64,000 nt of DNA from Clostridia bacterium (GCA_900766495.1 CAAFVM010000045.1:97802-161801); one strand, 5' to 3'. Counted from the stretch's first letter, positions 16,359 to 24,951 are shown. The notes: generated from the letters alone by a model not told the origin. Program-made: numbers and translations.

Positions 16359-18326
16359 TTAAGAAAAATAGGTTTGATTTTCCAAAATAGAATATCTTAT
16401 AACCACAAACAGGGGAACGTTCAGCGCGATAAGCACGGGAATGAAGATTTTTGCGTTAATCTCGCGCGAGCTTGAAAAATCGAGGTTTGTAACGATTGCG
16501 AACGCGATTATAAGCAAAAATAGGTTAAGCGTTATAATCAGCGCTGTTTCGAACGAGCTTTTAAACGACGAAATTTCGCCTACGGCGCGCTTCGGAGCGA
16601 AGAAATAAATAACTCCGTACACAAGCGGCAGAACCAAAACGGCGGCGACAAACAGCAAATAACTGCCTATGCCGAATTTCACAACGCCGTCGAGCGCGAA
16701 ATAAACGATGAAAGTTTCAATAAATACCAGCGCGAAAAATATAAGCGACGTATGGAAATTCAGTTTGTTAACCAAAATTTTGCCAAGCTCGTTTTTATTC
16801 GTTTTGTCGGCTGTGGTAACTTTAAATCCCTCGCGTTTCGAAAGTTCGATAATGTCCGAATAATCGTAAGCGCCGACGGGGGAAACCTGCTTTTTAATAT
16901 TTTCGGTTTTTCTGCCTATATCGTCCAGTTCTTCGTCGTTTTCTTCGTTTTTGCGCTTATTAACCGTAAAATCGGTTTGATTTTGGCGGACGTTCGCATT
17001 CGCGCGTGGCGAAAAATCAAGCTCGTCCACAATAACGTCGCCGTAATCTTCGTTTTCGTCTTCGGCATTATTTACAGCCGAAACAACGGGTTCGGGGCGT
17101 TCGTCCGCAACGTTTTCGCTTGTCTCCGCTTTAGTTTCTTCGTGCTTCGGCTCGGAAGCGAAAATTTTATTAAGTATTTCGCGATATTCTTTTTGCGTGG
17201 GCAAATCGTCGCTGTCTAAATAATCGTCGGGTTCGTAAACCGAGGGCGAAACGTCGCTCATGCGGAGCTGCGCCCGCTCGGGTTCTTGGCGATTAATTTC
17301 GATTTTTTCTTGCGAAACAGGCGTTTCGGTAGCCGTTGTCGCGGCGGTCGCCTGAACGTTTTTATTAATCTCTGCGTTTTCCGAAACGTTTTGCTCGCTT
17401 ACGACAGGCTGTGCGTTTTGCGCCGCATTGTCAAGCGCTTCGGCATTATTTTTTGTAAAATCGACGTGTAAAACGGTGCCTTTAGTCGTATTTTCGGCTT
17501 GCTCGTCGGCTTTATTTTCTGCGGCGGCAACGTTTTGCGCGCTATTCTCGTCGGATTTTCCGTCTACAATATCGCCCAGTTCTTTAAGAGCAAGCTCTTC
17601 GTTTTTGCTGTTTTCTGCGGTTTCTTCGGCGTTTTTAAGCGAATTTTGCTCGGCTGTTTCGCGTTCTTCTTCAGCTTTCGCAAGCATATTCAGAATGTCG
17701 TCGAACGTGGTGGGCGTTTCTTCTTCGGGCTCAATCGATTTTTCTTCGGTAAAATCGGGCAAAGCCTCGCTTTCGTCGGTCGTTTCCTCGGCTTCGTTCA
17801 AAACCGGAAGCGACGATTCGAACGTGAGTTCGGGTTCGGATTCGCTTTCGAAAATATTTTCGCCGAATTTAGGAACCTTTTGAGCCTCGCTTTCATCGGA
17901 TGAAGCGGAAAAATCGGGTAGTTTTTCTTCCTGCTCGGGCGCGTTTTTAACGGGCTTATAATCGGACGGACGGTGAAATTTAACCTGCGGTCCCTCGGAA
18001 TCGAGCAAAGTGTTTATAATTTCTTGCGAAACCGTCCAATTATTCTGATTTTTCTCGATATGAGCTTTACCTTTTTCGGTAAGCTGAAAAAATTTGCGCC
18101 GCACGCCGTCGGAACCGGTAGTTCTGTATTCGATAACCAGTCCGTTTTTTACAATACGCTGTAACGCGCTGTAAAAAGTGCCTTGTTTAAGTTGAAATTT
18201 TCCCGCGGCGCGTTTTTCAATCTCTTCGCGTATAAGATTCGTATCTTTGTCGCCGTCAATCAACGAATTTAAAATTATTGAGTCGATGTGACCGCGAACC
18301 ATATCGCCGCCGACGTAATCCGCCAT
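16359..18326 (-). CDS. PadR-type DNA-binding protein anchored in the membrane
   Basis: The 655-residue protein has three parts. Residues 1-110 form a PadR winged helix (TNLIREEIEKR, then KQGTFYSALQRIVKNGLV and a beta-wing with YRTTGSDGVRRKFFQLTEKG). Residues 110-520 are a very acidic, Glu/Ser/Ala-rich, low-complexity region predicted to be disordered. Residues 523-650 hold four hydrophobic helices (about 527-545, 553-577, 594-613, 627-644). Ordinary PadR regulators are 100-180 residues and soluble. This layout suggests a membrane-tethered regulator that could respond to envelope state. It has its own promoter (TTGACA-17-TATAAT) and a strong AAGGAG site. Direct repeats at 18450-18484, between it and the recombinase gene, are candidate operators. 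The function is otherwise unknown. Confidence 0.8.
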   Translation of the reverse strand: MADYVGGDMVRGHIDSIILNSLIDGDKDTNLIREEIEKRAAGKFQLKQGTFYSALQRIVKNGLVIEYRTTGSDGVRRKFFQLTEKGKAHIEKNQNNWTVSQEIINTLLDSEGPQVKFHRPSDYKPVKNAPEQEEKLPDFSASSDESEAQKVPKFGENIFESESEPELTFESSLPVLNEAEETTDESEALPDFTEEKSIEPEEETPTTFDDILNMLAKAEEERETAEQNSLKNAEETAENSKNEELALKELGDIVDGKSDENSAQNVAAAENKADEQAENTTKGTVLHVDFTKNNAEALDNAAQNAQPVVSEQNVSENAEINKNVQATAATTATETPVSQEKIEINRQEPERAQLRMSDVSPSVYEPDDYLDSDDLPTQKEYREILNKIFASEPKHEETKAETSENVADERPEPVVSAVNNAEDENEDYGDVIVDELDFSPRANANVRQNQTDFTVNKRKNEENDEELDDIGRKTENIKKQVSPVGAYDYSDIIELSKREGFKVTTADKTNKNELGKILVNKLNFHTSLIFFALVFIETFIVYFALDGVVKFGIGSYLLFVAAVLVLPLVYGVIYFFAPKRAVGEISSFKSSFETALIITLNLFLLIIAFAIVTNLDFSSSREINAKIFIPVLIALNVPLFVVIRYSILENQTYFS

Positions 18327-18371
18327 AAAATCTCCTTAATTAACAGAAATTTTAACTTTTTTTACATTACG

Positions 18372-18400
18372 ATTATATCACTTGCGGCGGCTTATGTCAA
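18372..18400 (-). promoter_or_regulatory. Promoter of the PadR-type gene
   Basis: On the minus strand TTGACA (18395-18400) and TATAAT (18372-18377) match consensus exactly with a 17-base spacer. The start codon is about 45 bases downstream. Confidence 0.85.
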
Positions 18401-18449
18401 ACGGTAAATATAAACAACGCGTAATTTGGCAGACAAATTTTGCAAAATC

Positions 18450-18484
18450 CGCTAAAATTCGCGTGACATACGCTAAAATACGCG
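18450..18484. promoter_or_regulatory. Pair of 14-bp direct repeats, candidate operator
   Basis: CGCTAAAATTCGCG (18450-18463) and CGCTAAAATACGCG (18471-18484) differ at one base and start 21 bases apart, two helical turns. The second copy lies between the -35 and -10 of the plus-strand promoter. Binding by the adjacent PadR-type protein is inference. Confidence 0.45.
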
Positions 18485-18491
18485 ATATAAT
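18463..18491 (+). promoter_or_regulatory. Promoter of the tyrosine recombinase gene
   Basis: GTGACA (18463-18468) and TATAAT (18486-18491) are 17 bases apart. A transcript would carry a leader of about 210 bases containing the two inverted repeats before the start at 18709. Confidence 0.6.
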
Positions 18492-18635
18492 GTAAATAAA
18501 TAAAAATGATTGCGCCTTAATGTATTTTTTACGCAATCTTAAATGTTTTTATTTTTGTAAATTTATGTAATCGTTTTTAAAATTCAGCAAAATATTTGAA
18601 TTTTTTAATTTCATTACGTTTTTACACATTATGTG

Positions 18636-18675
18636 TATATGATTGCGTAAAAGTTGCCTTTTACGCAATCATATA
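18636..18675 (+). repeat. 17-bp palindrome with 6-base centre before the recombinase gene
   Basis: The arms are 18636-18652 and 18659-18675 and are perfectly complementary; the centre is GTTGCC. It ends about 22 bases before the GGAG ribosome site. There is no following T-run, so it is not a terminator. Part of the right arm (TTTTACGCAATC) recurs at 18527-18538. Two inverted arms around a 6-base spacer is the general layout of Xer-type core sites, but a leader RNA hairpin is equally possible. Confidence 0.6.
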
Positions 18676-18708
18676 TATGTAACTTTACCCTGTATTTTGG
18701 AGAAAATT

Positions 18709-19764
18709 ATGGCGGTTTCCGATAAAAACAGCTTTTACGAAAAGCGAAAAATCAATTGCTTTCAGCGCACCGAAAACATTTTAGACGGCTTACCCCCTTT
18801 TTGCGGCGACTTTTTCGTAGGAATCGAAAACAATACGTCGCCTTTAACGCGGCTTAATTATGCCAACGATTTGCGCATTTTTTTCGATTTTTTAAGTAAA
18901 AAAGTGTTAAAAAAAACTATTTTGAATATTACACTTGCAGACCTTGAAAAAGTTACCAGCATCGACATCGAAAAATTTTTAAGCTATTTAAGCAATTATT
19001 CGCACGGCGGCAAAACGCTTTCGTGCAACGAACGCGCGAAACAACGCAAATTATCGAGCGTACGCGCGCTTTATAAGTATTTTTTCGATAAAAACAAGCT
19101 TATAGCCAACACTGCGGCAAAAGTAAAAACGCCAAAAATTCACGATAAAGAAATAATTCGCCTCGACGTAGACGAAGTTGCCGCCCTGATAAGCACCGTT
19201 GAAAGCGCCGACGGATTGAGCAAGCGCCAGAAAGCCTATCACGAAAACACAAAAATACGCGATATAGCCATGATTACCCTCTTTTTAGGCACAGGAATAC
19301 GTATAAGCGAGCTTGTCGGGCTTAACGTTGACGATATTTTCTTCGATTCCGACTCGTTTGTTGTAACCCGAAAAGGAGGCAACCGCACTATTTTGTATTT
19401 TACAGAAGAGGTTCGCGAAGCCCTGCTGAACTGGCTCGATTACAGAAACAACATAAAATACCTTGATAAAAACGAAAAAGCTTTGTTTTTATCTATAAGA
19501 AACAAACGCATAAGCGTCAGGAATGTTGAAATTCTGGTTGAAAAATACGCAAAAGTGGTTACTCCGCTTAAAAAAATCACGCCGCACAAACTGCGTTCTA
19601 CGTTCGGCACAAACCTTTACCGCGAAACCGGCGATATTTACGTGGTTGCAGATTTCCTTGGGCACAGCGACGTAAATACGACGAAAAAACACTACGCCGC
19701 AATGAGCGAAGACATTCGCCGAAACGCCATAAAAACCGTAAAACTGCGTAACGATACAGACTGA
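18709..19764 (+). CDS. Tyrosine recombinase, XerC/XerD type
   Basis: The 351-residue protein has an N-terminal SAM-like core-binding domain (about residues 30-140) and a C-terminal catalytic domain with the full set of residues: Arg198 (GTGIRISEL), Lys222 (TRKGGNR), His293 and Arg296 (HKLRSTFG), His319 (LGHSD) and Tyr329 (KHYAAM). The start at 18709 is chosen because it follows TTGGAG at normal spacing; an upstream ATG at 18643 would run through the palindrome. It cuts and rejoins DNA at a short inverted-arm site, for chromosome dimer resolution or for a lost mobile element. No element boundaries or cargo genes are seen, and its neighbour hflX is a core gene, so a housekeeping role is plausible. 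Confidence 0.88.
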   Translation: MAVSDKNSFYEKRKINCFQRTENILDGLPPFCGDFFVGIENNTSPLTRLNYANDLRIFFDFLSKKVLKKTILNITLADLEKVTSIDIEKFLSYLSNYSHGGKTLSCNERAKQRKLSSVRALYKYFFDKNKLIANTAAKVKTPKIHDKEIIRLDVDEVAALISTVESADGLSKRQKAYHENTKIRDIAMITLFLGTGIRISELVGLNVDDIFFDSDSFVVTRKGGNRTILYFTEEVREALLNWLDYRNNIKYLDKNEKALFLSIRNKRISVRNVEILVEKYAKVVTPLKKITPHKLRSTFGTNLYRETGDIYVVADFLGHSDVNTTKKHYAAMSEDIRRNAIKTVKLRNDTD

Positions 19765-19791
19765 ATTTTAAAGTTTTTCAGACATGAAAGC

Positions 19792-19813
19792 AAATTACGC
19801 GTGCCGTAAAAAC
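19792..19813 (-). repeat. Recurrent intergenic motif, copy 1
   Basis: On the minus strand this reads TTTTTACG-G-CACGCG-TAATTT. Two close copies occur at 56609-56631 and 63075-63097. The core TTACG-CGTAA is inverted. It lies between the recombinase gene and hflX. Confidence 0.55.
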
Positions 19814-19863
19814 ATTTAAAATTACGCATATTAACTTATATTTTTTAATTTTTTATTTTTATT

Positions 19864-21081
19864 ATGGAAAAGTGTTTTATAATAATTCCTTTAACAAATC
19901 CTTGCGACGAAATCGAACGCGAAAACGAAATTCGTTCGCTTTGCAAAACCGCGGGAGCCGAAGTTTTGTCTTGCGAAAAATGCAAAATAACAAGAGTTAA
20001 CCCCGCTACTTTTTTGGGAAAAGGCAAACTCGAAGAGTTCAAAAACTATTGCGAAGCCGCCGAAATAGAAATAGTCGTATTCGACGGCGAACTTACTCCG
20101 TCGCAAACGCTGAACATGTCGGACGCGCTTGGCGGCGTTAAAGTCGTCGACAGAACCACCCTGATTTTAGATATTTTCGCAGCGAGCGCAAAATCCACCG
20201 AGGGTAAAATTCAGGTTGAACTTGCGCAACTTAAATATATTTATCCGAGGTTAAAAGGCAAAGGCGCGGCTCTTTCGCGTTTGGGCGGCGGAATAGGAAC
20301 CAGAGGTCCTGGCGAAAGCAAGCTCGAAACCGACCGCAGGCACATTCGCCGAAGAATAGATTTTTTGGAAAAACAGCTTGAACAAACAGAAAAGCGCAGA
20401 AATTTGCAACGCGACCGCCGCGAACGTCAAGGCGTTCTGACAGTTGCGCTCGTCGGCTATACGAATACGGGCAAATCTACCCTGTTAAACGCGCTTACCG
20501 GAAGCGACGTGTTATCGGAAGACAAACTTTTCGCCACGCTCGACCCGACAATGCGCAAACTCGACCTCGGAAAATACACGGTCGTGCTTGCAGATACCGT
20601 CGGTTTTATAAAGGATATTCCCACGGCGCTCGTGGAAGCGTTCAAGTCTACGCTGGAAACCGCGGTTTCGGCAGACCTCGACCTTATTGTGTGCGACGCG
20701 CAAGGCGATTTTTTAACGCAAAAAGCCACTACCGAGTCGATGCTCGACGAACTCGGAGCAACCGTCCCGCGGCTTTTGGTTATGAACAAATGCGAAAATT
20801 TAACCGACTTTTCGGTTTATCCCGCTAACGCGACCTTTGTTTCGGCAAAATTTGACAAAGGGCTTGACGGTTTGCTTGCAAAAATTCGCTCGTTTTTCGA
20901 AGACCGATTTACCGAACTTGAATTTACCGCGCCGTATGGCGAGCTTGCTAAAATTATGCAAGCGAAAAAATATTGCGAGTTTTTTAACCTCGAATATCTT
21001 GACGAAAAACTTGAGGTAACCGTGCTTATTAAAAACGAAAACCGCGAAAAAGTCGCAAAAATTATTTCAGAATATATTTAA
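19864..21081 (+). CDS. hflX: Ribosome-associated GTPase HflX
   Basis: The 405-residue protein has the HflX N-terminal domain (residues 1-185; VFDGELTPSQ, and GRGPGESKLE-like GTRGPGESKLETDRR), a coiled linker, and a GTPase domain from about residue 195: G1 GYTNTGKST, G3 DTVGFI, G4 NKCE. HflX splits stalled 70S ribosomes under stress. It starts with ATG at 19864 after a T-rich stretch with no visible ribosome site. It has no operon partner: the recombinase gene ends 99 bases upstream and a large hairpin that could terminate transcription lies at 21273-21342. Confidence 0.95.
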   Translation: MEKCFIIIPLTNPCDEIERENEIRSLCKTAGAEVLSCEKCKITRVNPATFLGKGKLEEFKNYCEAAEIEIVVFDGELTPSQTLNMSDALGGVKVVDRTTLILDIFAASAKSTEGKIQVELAQLKYIYPRLKGKGAALSRLGGGIGTRGPGESKLETDRRHIRRRIDFLEKQLEQTEKRRNLQRDRRERQGVLTVALVGYTNTGKSTLLNALTGSDVLSEDKLFATLDPTMRKLDLGKYTVVLADTVGFIKDIPTALVEAFKSTLETAVSADLDLIVCDAQGDFLTQKATTESMLDELGATVPRLLVMNKCENLTDFSVYPANATFVSAKFDKGLDGLLAKIRSFFEDRFTELEFTAPYGELAKIMQAKKYCEFFNLEYLDEKLEVTVLIKNENREKVAKIISEYI

Positions 21082-21146
21082 ATAATAGGCGTAACGGAAA
21101 GCCTCTTATTAAAGCAAAGCGCGCCGCCGCGCCGCTTAAACAAAAA

Positions 21147-21263
21147 TTATTCCTTATAACCGTCAAGCGGCTTTTCGTCTTTAAGCGCGGAAATATATTC
21201 GCCGTAAGACTTATCGTCTAATTTTTTAATTTTTTCTTTGTTTTTTGCTTTCTTTTTAGCCAT
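21147..21263 (-). CDS. 38-residue basic protein with a structured leader
   Basis: A minus-strand frame runs from ATG (21261-21263) to TAA (21147-21149). The product begins MAKKKAKNKEKIKKLDD and ends GYKE. The first 15 residues are almost all Lys, Asn and Ala, and the rest is mixed and charged. AAGGAG lies 11 bases before the ATG. That ribosome site sits in one arm of a long hairpin (21273-21342), so translation may be controlled by folding. It is convergent with hflX. I recognise no family. The good ribosome site and the in-frame length favour a real gene, but the small size leaves doubt. Confidence 0.55.
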   Translation of the reverse strand: MAKKKAKNKEKIKKLDDKSYGEYISALKDEKPLDGYKE

Positions 21264-21272
21264 AAAAATAAA

Positions 21273-21342
21273 CGCTCCTTGTGCAATTTAAATTTGAAAC
21301 CTTTCGGCTTCAAAAATAATTATTGCACCAAGAGCGTTTTTT
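21273..21342 (+). terminator. Large hairpin: plus-strand terminator and leader of the 38-residue ORF
   Basis: The outer arms (21273-21287 and 21322-21336) pair with two mismatches. An inner stem TTTGAAACC/GGCTTCAAA closes on a four-base loop. On the plus strand six T follow (21337-21342), a normal terminator for hflX read-through. On the minus strand the same stem includes the AAGGAG (21275-21280) of the small ORF and has a GAAA tetraloop. Confidence 0.7.
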
Positions 21343-21405
21343 ATTCGGTTATTTAATATTTTCACCGCGCTTTAATCGTCCGCGAGGCAAATTACCCGCA
21401 CAAAA

Positions 21406-21846
21406 TTACGCAAGCGATTTTTTAAGCGTTACGACCTCGTATCCGTGCGGATTGATAAACGCGCCTACGCAGTCGAACCCGAAATTTCTGAAAAGCGTAA
21501 GTGCCGCGGTATTGCTTTTAATAACCTGAACCACCGCGCCTGTGTAACCTTTTTCTTTGGCTAACTTAATGCCCTCGGACAGAGCGAAAGTCGCGTACCC
21601 CTTGCGCTGATACGGCTTGAAAATTTCGACGGCGAAACCTGCGGCTTTTGGTTCGTATTCGAAAACCGAAAATTCGCCCACCACGCGCTCGTTACCCACA
21701 ACCGAAAACATTTCGAAATATCTGCCGCTTGAATTGCCCTTGTTCCAGTCGTCGATTAGTTTTAAAATTTCAAGCTCGGTTTTCTGCGAATATTTAAACT
21801 TTTTTAAAACTTTTATATCGTTAATGGTAAATTTTCTTAACTTCAT
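21406..21846 (-). CDS. GNAT-family N-acetyltransferase
   Basis: This 146-residue protein has the GNAT core: beta-4 VVGEFSVFEY, then the acetyl-CoA loop IFKPYQRKGYATFAL (Q/R-x-x-G-x-A/G pattern), and a C-terminal NTAALTLFRNFGF helix and strand. The acceptor is unknown. The start ATG overlaps the thiI stop by one base (TAATG), so translation is coupled to thiI. Its position after a tRNA-thiolation gene does not prove a related role. Confidence 0.85.
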   Translation of the reverse strand: MKLRKFTINDIKVLKKFKYSQKTELEILKLIDDWNKGNSSGRYFEMFSVVGNERVVGEFSVFEYEPKAAGFAVEIFKPYQRKGYATFALSEGIKLAKEKGYTGAVVQVIKSNTAALTLFRNFGFDCVGAFINPHGYEVVTLKKSLA

Positions 21847-23021
21847 TATCTCACCTTAATTTTCTCGGCGCCGCGCATGGCTTCTTCAACCAATGCGTTT
21901 ACGTCGAGCGCGCTTTCGAATTTTTCTACCTTTTCAAGCTTGGGCTTAATCGCGGGGAATTTAGGTAAAAATACCGTGCAGCAATCTTCAAACGGCTGAA
22001 TAGATGTTTCGTAAGTGTCGATTTTTCGCGCGATTTCAATAATGTCAAGCTTATCGAACGCAATAAGCGGACGCAAAACGGGGAAATCCGCAACGACCGC
22101 GTTCGACGTGGTAAGGCTTTCTATGGTCTGGCTGGCAACCTGACCGAGGCTTTCGCCGGTTATAATCGCCTGCGCGCCGGTTTCTTCGCAAACTAGCCTC
22201 GCGATGCGCATCATAAAGCGGCGCAAAATGGTAATCATAAGTTCTTCGGGGCATTTTTGGTGAATTTCTTCCTGAATGTGCGTAACGCTTACTACCGTCA
22301 CGTCTATTCCGCCGCTGTAAACCGAAAGTTTTTTTGCAAGTTCCAACACCTTGTTTTTAGCTTCCTCGCTCGTGTAAGGATAACTGTGAAAATGCAAAGC
22401 TTTAAGGCGCATTCCGCGTTTGGTCATCATATAGCCAGCAACCGGGCTGTCGATTCCGCCCGACAAAAGCAACAAGCCGCAGCCCGCCGAACCGACCGGC
22501 ATACCGCCTATTCCTTTGAATACGTCGGTATAAATAAGGGTGTCGCCGCTTTCGCGAATGTCGATATTTACAACGAAATCGGGATTTTTTACGTTGACGG
22601 TAAGCGCGGAATTGCTTTCGAGAATAAGCCCGCCAAGCTCGCGAGACATATCTATTGAATGCACGGGAAAGCTTTTGTCGGCGCGGTTGGTTTCTACTTT
22701 GAAAGTGCCGCTTTTACCCTCGCACAGTTTAAGCGCGACCGAATAAATAGCCTCTTTATCGTTTTTAACCTTGATTGCCGGGCTGAACGAATGCACGCCG
22801 CCTATTTTCGTAAGCGCGTTGAAAATGAGTTCTTCGTCGTCCTCGGCGTAATTTTCTACTATATATCTTGCGGGAATGCGTTCTACCGTGCAGTTTATAT
22901 CGGAAAGCGCGCGGCGAATGTTGTCGAACAACATTCTTTCGAAATATCCCCTGTTTTTTCCCTTTAAATGTATTTCGCAATAGCGAACTATAACAACTTT
23001 GTCAGCGTTTTCAAAATTCAT
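21846..23021 (-). CDS. thiI: tRNA 4-thiouridine synthetase ThiI
   Basis: The 391-residue protein contains a ferredoxin-like start, a THUMP domain (about residues 60-165), and an adenylating PP-loop domain (GGIDSPVAGYMMTKRG near residue 187). The C-terminal rhodanese domain of E. coli ThiI is absent, as in B. subtilis, where a dedicated cysteine desulfurase delivers sulfur. A desulfurase gene lies 41 bases upstream on the same strand and fits that role. The pair makes s4U8 in tRNA. Confidence 0.94.
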   Translation of the reverse strand: MNFENADKVVIVRYCEIHLKGKNRGYFERMLFDNIRRALSDINCTVERIPARYIVENYAEDDEELIFNALTKIGGVHSFSPAIKVKNDKEAIYSVALKLCEGKSGTFKVETNRADKSFPVHSIDMSRELGGLILESNSALTVNVKNPDFVVNIDIRESGDTLIYTDVFKGIGGMPVGSAGCGLLLLSGGIDSPVAGYMMTKRGMRLKALHFHSYPYTSEEAKNKVLELAKKLSVYSGGIDVTVVSVTHIQEEIHQKCPEELMITILRRFMMRIARLVCEETGAQAIITGESLGQVASQTIESLTTSNAVVADFPVLRPLIAFDKLDIIEIARKIDTYETSIQPFEDCCTVFLPKFPAIKPKLEKVEKFESALDVNALVEEAMRGAEKIKVR

Positions 23022-23062
23022 TTGTTTATCCTTTTTCCGCTTAAATAAAGCGGTTTTATTTT

Positions 23063-24274
23063 TTAAAGAAGTTTGCCTTTAAGTTTTAAATAGCACTCGT
23101 TGATTTTACGCGCGCAATAAACTATTTCGTCTTCGGTCGTGGTAAAAATAAGGCTTATCCTCAACGCTCCCTGCGCGATTTTACCGTCCTTAACGCAGGC
23201 GGAAATAACGCGCGAAACGCCTATTTTCGACGAGCATGCAGAACCGGTGCCTACAATTAAGCCCTCGTCGTCGAGCACCCTTTGCATGATTTCGCCTTTC
23301 ACGCCCGCGCACGATATTGAAATTACATACGGCGAGGAATTTTCGGGAGAAATAACTTTTATTTCGGGCGAAAGCTCGCTTAAAAACAAATTTTTTAAAT
23401 TAAGCGCGCACTCGTAGTTTTGTTTAACGTCGGCGTATTTTTTGGCGCAATCGGCAAAAACTTTTATGCCGAAAGTGTTTTCGGTTCCGCTACGCAAGCC
23501 TTTTTCTTGCCCGCCGCCGTAAATAACAGGTTTAAGAGCAAGCCCTTTTTTATAAACCAGCGCGCCCACGCCTTTCAACGCGCAAATTTTGTGCGCGCTT
23601 ACCGAATATAAATCGACGTAAGAAGAAATTTTTTGCGGAATTTTCAAAAACGCCTGTACGCCGTCGCTATGAAAAATCACACGCGGATTTTTGGCTTTCA
23701 CGGCTTTCGCAATTGCCGAAACGTCGTTTATCGCGCCGGTTTCGTTGTTCACGTGCATAACCGAAACAAACGCGGTTTTGTCGTCCACAAGTTTTAAAAG
23801 CTCGTCCGCGTTCACGGCTCCGCCCTCGGTTAAAGGCGCAAGCCGAACTTCAGTTCCGTTTTGTTTCAAAACCGAAAAGGAATTTATTACAGCCGCATGC
23901 TCGCCAACCGAAGTAACCGCGTTTCCGTGTTTTGCAAACGAAAAAATAGCCTGTTCGTCGGCTTCGCTCCCGCACGACGTGAACACCAGCTCATAGCCGG
24001 ACGGAAAAAACGATAAAATTTCGGCGCGGGCTTTTTCAAGTTCGCTTTTCGCAAAGCGCCCGCATTTATAAAGCGCCGACGGATTATAAAACCCGCCGTT
24101 TTCCGCATAACTTACCGCCGCTGCTAAAATTTCGCTGTCGGGCTTGGTGGTCGCCGCGTTGTCGAGATAAATTTTTTGGTCTGTTTTATCCGTATTTGCA
24201 TGCAAAGCCGCCGTTTCGGCGTTTACTTCCGCGCACCCCCCGCAACCCAAGTCGGAGTTTTTAATATCGTTCAT
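23063..24274 (-). CDS. Cysteine desulfurase (NifS/IscS type), probable ThiI partner
   Basis: This 403-residue PLP enzyme has YLDNAATTKP near residue 34, PLP lysine in SVSAHKICALKG, and catalytic Cys in GTGSACSSKIG with an otherwise normal active-site loop. About 30 residues precede the usual start, with a CGGC sequence, which is unusual; the start could lie further in, but the ATG at 24274 is three bases after the previous stop. It transfers sulfur from cysteine as a persulfide. Its position just before thiI suggests the NifZ-like role in tRNA thiolation. There is no adjacent iscU or iscR, arguing against Fe-S assembly as its main task. Confidence 0.92.
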   Translation of the reverse strand: MNDIKNSDLGCGGCAEVNAETAALHANTDKTDQKIYLDNAATTKPDSEILAAAVSYAENGGFYNPSALYKCGRFAKSELEKARAEILSFFPSGYELVFTSCGSEADEQAIFSFAKHGNAVTSVGEHAAVINSFSVLKQNGTEVRLAPLTEGGAVNADELLKLVDDKTAFVSVMHVNNETGAINDVSAIAKAVKAKNPRVIFHSDGVQAFLKIPQKISSYVDLYSVSAHKICALKGVGALVYKKGLALKPVIYGGGQEKGLRSGTENTFGIKVFADCAKKYADVKQNYECALNLKNLFLSELSPEIKVISPENSSPYVISISCAGVKGEIMQRVLDDEGLIVGTGSACSSKIGVSRVISACVKDGKIAQGALRISLIFTTTEDEIVYCARKINECYLKLKGKLL

Positions 24275-24277
24275 AAA

Positions 24278-24832
24278 TTACTTATAGTCCTTTTCAATAA
24301 CGCTTCTTCCCGCTTTTTCGGCAACGAACGCAAGGAATTTTTCGTCGCATTCCAAAATTACCGCGTAATTTTGCTCGCCCTGCTTAACGCCGATATAATA
24401 AAGCTGATTAGTCGCGACATATCCGTTGGGCGTTGCCATTTTCTTTTTTATATTCGGAGTTTTTATAAGCTGTTCGAAAGTATCGCTGCCCACTTTGCCC
24501 AAACGGTAAACGTCCTTGCAATCGAAAATCAAAAATCTTTTGCGGGTTTTTCCGCTTATAACTTTTATTATGCGCACCTCGCCCGAAACGAAAGTATAGT
24601 CGTAACAGCACATCAGCCTGCGCTTTATAAAGAAAAACGTCAAGCCGAATATTATAGAGAACACGGCAAGAAACAAAAAGCCGAAGTCCTTAGGAAAAAG
24701 GAAAAACATATAAAGGAATATGGCTAGCGCAACGCAGGATATTATAAACAGCACGTTGTAAATTACGTAAAACACCTTTTGCGTTTTTGAATTCTGCGGA
24801 GCGCAGCTGCATTCGTAAAATTCTTCTTTCAT
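24278..24832 (-). CDS. Two-helix membrane protein of unknown function
   Basis: The 184-residue protein has a short N-terminal part containing a Cys pair, two hydrophobic helices (about residues 20-45 and 50-70), and a cytoplasmic domain of about 110 residues with alternating strands. It ends three bases before the cysteine desulfurase start, in the same direction. It may belong to a clostridial DUF family, but I cannot name it with certainty. Confidence 0.65.
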   Translation of the reverse strand: MKEEFYECSCAPQNSKTQKVFYVIYNVLFIISCVALAIFLYMFFLFPKDFGFLFLAVFSIIFGLTFFFIKRRLMCCYDYTFVSGEVRIIKVISGKTRKRFLIFDCKDVYRLGKVGSDTFEQLIKTPNIKKKMATPNGYVATNQLYYIGVKQGEQNYAVILECDEKFLAFVAEKAGRSVIEKDYK

Positions 24833-24951
24833 TTTTTACCCGATTTTTAATTATTTTTTTATTTTCAGCGATTTTTTACGCCGAATTAAAGTTTTTTCGC
24901 TCTAAAATTTCAGTTGCTTAAACAACGTTAACGGCAGCGTAAAAAAGCAGA

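Larger units (their letters stand above)
18327..18708. other. Divergent intergenic region between the PadR-type gene and the recombinase gene
   Basis: These 382 bases hold a minus-strand promoter (18372-18400), two 14-bp direct repeats (18450-18484) overlapping a plus-strand promoter (18463-18491), an interrupted GATTGCG/CGCAATC pair (18508-18538), and a long perfect palindrome (18636-18675) just before the recombinase ribosome site. No gene is apparent in it. Confidence 0.6.

Noticed and set aside
18643..18708. Recombinase starting at the upstream ATG
   Set aside because: The upstream start would run through the palindrome and has no ribosome site, while ATG 18709 follows GGAG at good spacing.
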